From assembly GCA_015067675.1 (NCBI GenBank), contig SVMB01000018.1, forward strand, positions 1-50,398: a stretch of 50,398 nucleotides of DNA, given 5' to 3'. The DNA comes from Oscillospiraceae bacterium (GTDB lineage: Bacteria > Bacillota > Clostridia > Oscillospirales > QAMX01). Positions 48,998 through 50,398 of this stretch are shown one piece after another. The notes under the pieces are model-generated. The model was not told where the DNA came from, searched no databases, and saw nothing but the letters and a program-made list of their open reading frames with translations. Every line of letters begins with the position of its first letter. The stretch's first letter is position 1. The translations under genes were made by a program, and so were the position numbers.

Positions 48998-49035
48998 TCC
49001 CTGATTCCGCTTGCAAACCGTGATTGGAGGACAGC

Positions 49036-50214
49036 ATGAAGTACGATCTTTCAAAACACCCGTATTTTGAGGCCTACACCGATCCTGAGACCGGTGTGAC
49101 GAGCTACCTGCTTAAAGAACGGGTAGGTGAGCAGCAGATGAACTTCTACTTCACCAATTCCGGCATGACGCAGGACGGAGAATACCTCTGGTTTCAGGCT
49201 TTGAACTGGCCGGCGGAGATTTCCACTCTCGCGGCAGTCTCCATGAACCCGGAGAAGCCCGGGCTGCGGCATTTCCCCGCCGCCGGATTCTCCGGAGGCG
49301 GCAATCTGCCGGTGGTGATGCCGGGTAGTCACGATGTGCTGTTCGGTGTGCGGGAATCCATATATAAAGTCAGCCCGGACGGCAAGATCACGAAAGTCCT
49401 GTCACTGGATCCTGACTTCCTCAACAATCGCATCCCCACGCGGCTGATGACCCACGGCAGCATCTCCTGCGACGCGCGCCGCATCATTCTGGACATTCGC
49501 ATGGCAGACAAAACCTACATCGCCACGGGTGATCTGGAAACCGGCGAAGTCACGATGGTCCATAAATTTGCCCGGCACTACGATCATGCCATGTACGCAC
49601 CCAATGACCCCAACCTCATCCTCATCGATCAGGACTGGGAGCGGGATTCCATGACCGGCGAACGCTTCGACGTGGACGCCCGGATGTGGCTGATGGATCT
49701 GCGCGGCACGCGCTTTGAGCCGGTACTGCCCGGCAACTGGTTCCGGCACAACGGCTCCATTATCTGCCATGACTTCTGGTCAAAGGACGGCTGGCTCTGC
49801 TGGCCCGACCTGCTGGATCGTGTCTATGAGCACAACCCTGCCACACGTGAGACCAATCCCGTCTGGAACCGTGCCGCGTGCCATGCCCATACCATCGACC
49901 GCCGGTACTGGGTCTGTGACGACTCTCCTTATAAGTGGGGAAAACGTCCCTGCAAGGTGGTGTTCTTTGACCGTGAGAGCGGCAAGGAACTCGATATCTT
50001 CTCGGCGCTTCCTGTGCCGAACTGCCCGAAATCTGCCGTGTTTCATCTGGAACCCCATCCATCGTTCACCGATGACGGAGAATACATTGTCTCCATGACC
50101 ACGGTTCGCGACGGACGGGTGGATCTGGCGGTGACGCCGGTGGAACCGCTGATTTCCATGTGCCGCGAGCGCGGAATCTATGCGGGTCCCGACGCGCAGC
50201 CCGGAAAAGACTGA
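49036..50214 (+). CDS. Oligogalacturonate lyase-like beta-propeller protein (PL22-like)
   Basis: A 392-residue cytoplasmic protein with the repeated blade pattern of a seven-bladed propeller (TNSGMTQDGEYLWFQ, HGSISCDARRIILDIRM, HHFARHYDHAM-like His-rich strands, RHNGSIICHDFW, ACHAHTIDRRYWV, HLEPHPSFTDDGEYIVSMT). The repeated His residues and Gln/Asp resemble the Mn-binding centre of oligogalacturonate lyases of family PL22, which cut imported oligogalacturonides. ATG 49036 follows GGAGGA. Together with uxaE and the GH28-like gene this supports pectin use. PL22 is the best guess, not certain. Confidence 0.68.
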   Translation: MKYDLSKHPYFEAYTDPETGVTSYLLKERVGEQQMNFYFTNSGMTQDGEYLWFQALNWPAEISTLAAVSMNPEKPGLRHFPAAGFSGGGNLPVVMPGSHDVLFGVRESIYKVSPDGKITKVLSLDPDFLNNRIPTRLMTHGSISCDARRIILDIRMADKTYIATGDLETGEVTMVHKFARHYDHAMYAPNDPNLILIDQDWERDSMTGERFDVDARMWLMDLRGTRFEPVLPGNWFRHNGSIICHDFWSKDGWLCWPDLLDRVYEHNPATRETNPVWNRAACHAHTIDRRYWVCDDSPYKWGKRPCKVVFFDRESGKELDIFSALPVPNCPKSAVFHLEPHPSFTDDGEYIVSMTTVRDGRVDLAVTPVEPLISMCRERGIYAGPDAQPGKD

Positions 50215-50298
50215 TACAATGCCCAATCCGCTGCGCGGCAGCGCCTTTTGGAACTATCCGGATATGGCGCGGGCAACCCAAATTGCAAAGTAAACGTG

Positions 50299-50341
50299 AA
50301 GGATCTGCTGTGGTTTCTGTTTCTGCGGCAGATCCTTTTTT
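50299..50341 (+). terminator. Terminator after the PL22-like gene
   Basis: AAGGATCTGC (50299-50308) pairs with GCAGATCCTT (50328-50337) and ends in TTTTTT. A smaller palindrome, CGCTGC/GCAGCG, lies upstream at about 50229-50243. Confidence 0.85.
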
Positions 50342-50398
50342 ACATGGTAAAGGATGATACAAAACTGACTTTTGTGCAATGCGTACAATGCGGGGGGG

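Noticed and set aside
50390..50398. Run of G at the right end
   Set aside because: It may be a contig-end sequencing artefact; it has no supportable function.

Overview
The window reads as a chromosomal segment of a moderately GC-rich Gram-positive bacterium of the class Clostridia, probably a gut Oscillospiraceae/Ruminococcaceae-type anaerobe. This is an inference from strong AGGAGG ribosome binding sites, many TTGnnn-17-TATAAT promoters (several with an extended TGn -10), a split transketolase, ThyX instead of ThyA, a DUF3842 protein, and the mltG/wecG/CPBP gene set. No rRNA, tRNA, CRISPR, prophage or insertion sequence was recognised. The GC-rich codon use is fairly even; a subset of genes (Gfo/Idh at 3354, transketolase, htrA, the DegT-type aminotransferase, the oxidoreductase at 47741) uses an especially narrow codon set rich in C-ending codons, suggesting high expression.

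Layout. 235-2994: a D-lactate-type dehydrogenase divergent from a Crp/Fnr regulator, then an AraC regulator. 3020-10540: a long same-strand run of a small membrane protein, four Rossmann oxidoreductases (two related pairs), a GNAT, a putative six-hairpin glycosidase and a HAD protein. 10649-13118: a membrane protein with a Cys-rich acidic tail, then split transketolase. 13253-17679: GH172 (DUF2961) and GH28-like proteins, DUF3842, an ECF-transporter S component behind a structured leader, and a NUDIX protein. 17683-19752: AraC regulator divergent from another Gfo/Idh oxidoreductase. 19929-21730: ECF sigma factor, zinc-type anti-sigma factor and YfjL-like protein. 21813-25184: uxaE (tagaturonate epimerase) divergent from an alcohol dehydrogenase and an SDR. 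25346-32390: a complete Dpp/Opp-type ABC importer followed by a second putative glycosidase. 32450-33826: aspA. 34126-39538: housekeeping run wecG-thyX-tmk-DJ-1-5-FTHF cyclo-ligase-CPBP protease-mltG. 39641-42528: polysaccharide deacetylase, HEAT-repeat protein, HtrA protease preceded by a 27-codon leader ORF. 42737-44091: twin ribbon-helix-helix-like genes divergent from an XRE regulator. 44299-46974: DegT aminotransferase, methyltransferase, PNPOx-like protein. 46975-47740: a gene-free stretch holding three candidate RNAs. 47741-50214: a GH109-like oxidoreductase and an oligogalacturonate-lyase-like beta-propeller.

The accessory content points to use of plant or host glycans, especially pectin/uronates: GH28-like, PL22-like, UxaE, GH172, GH109-like and six-hairpin enzymes, many Gfo/Idh/MocA dehydrogenases, two AraC regulators, an ABC importer, and transketolase as a link to central metabolism. 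The most novel-looking material is regulatory: the duplicated RHH/XRE module with its copied promoter, a CAA-triloop leader that can hide a ribosome binding site, the RNA-rich gap at 47 kb, and the small Cys-tailed membrane protein.
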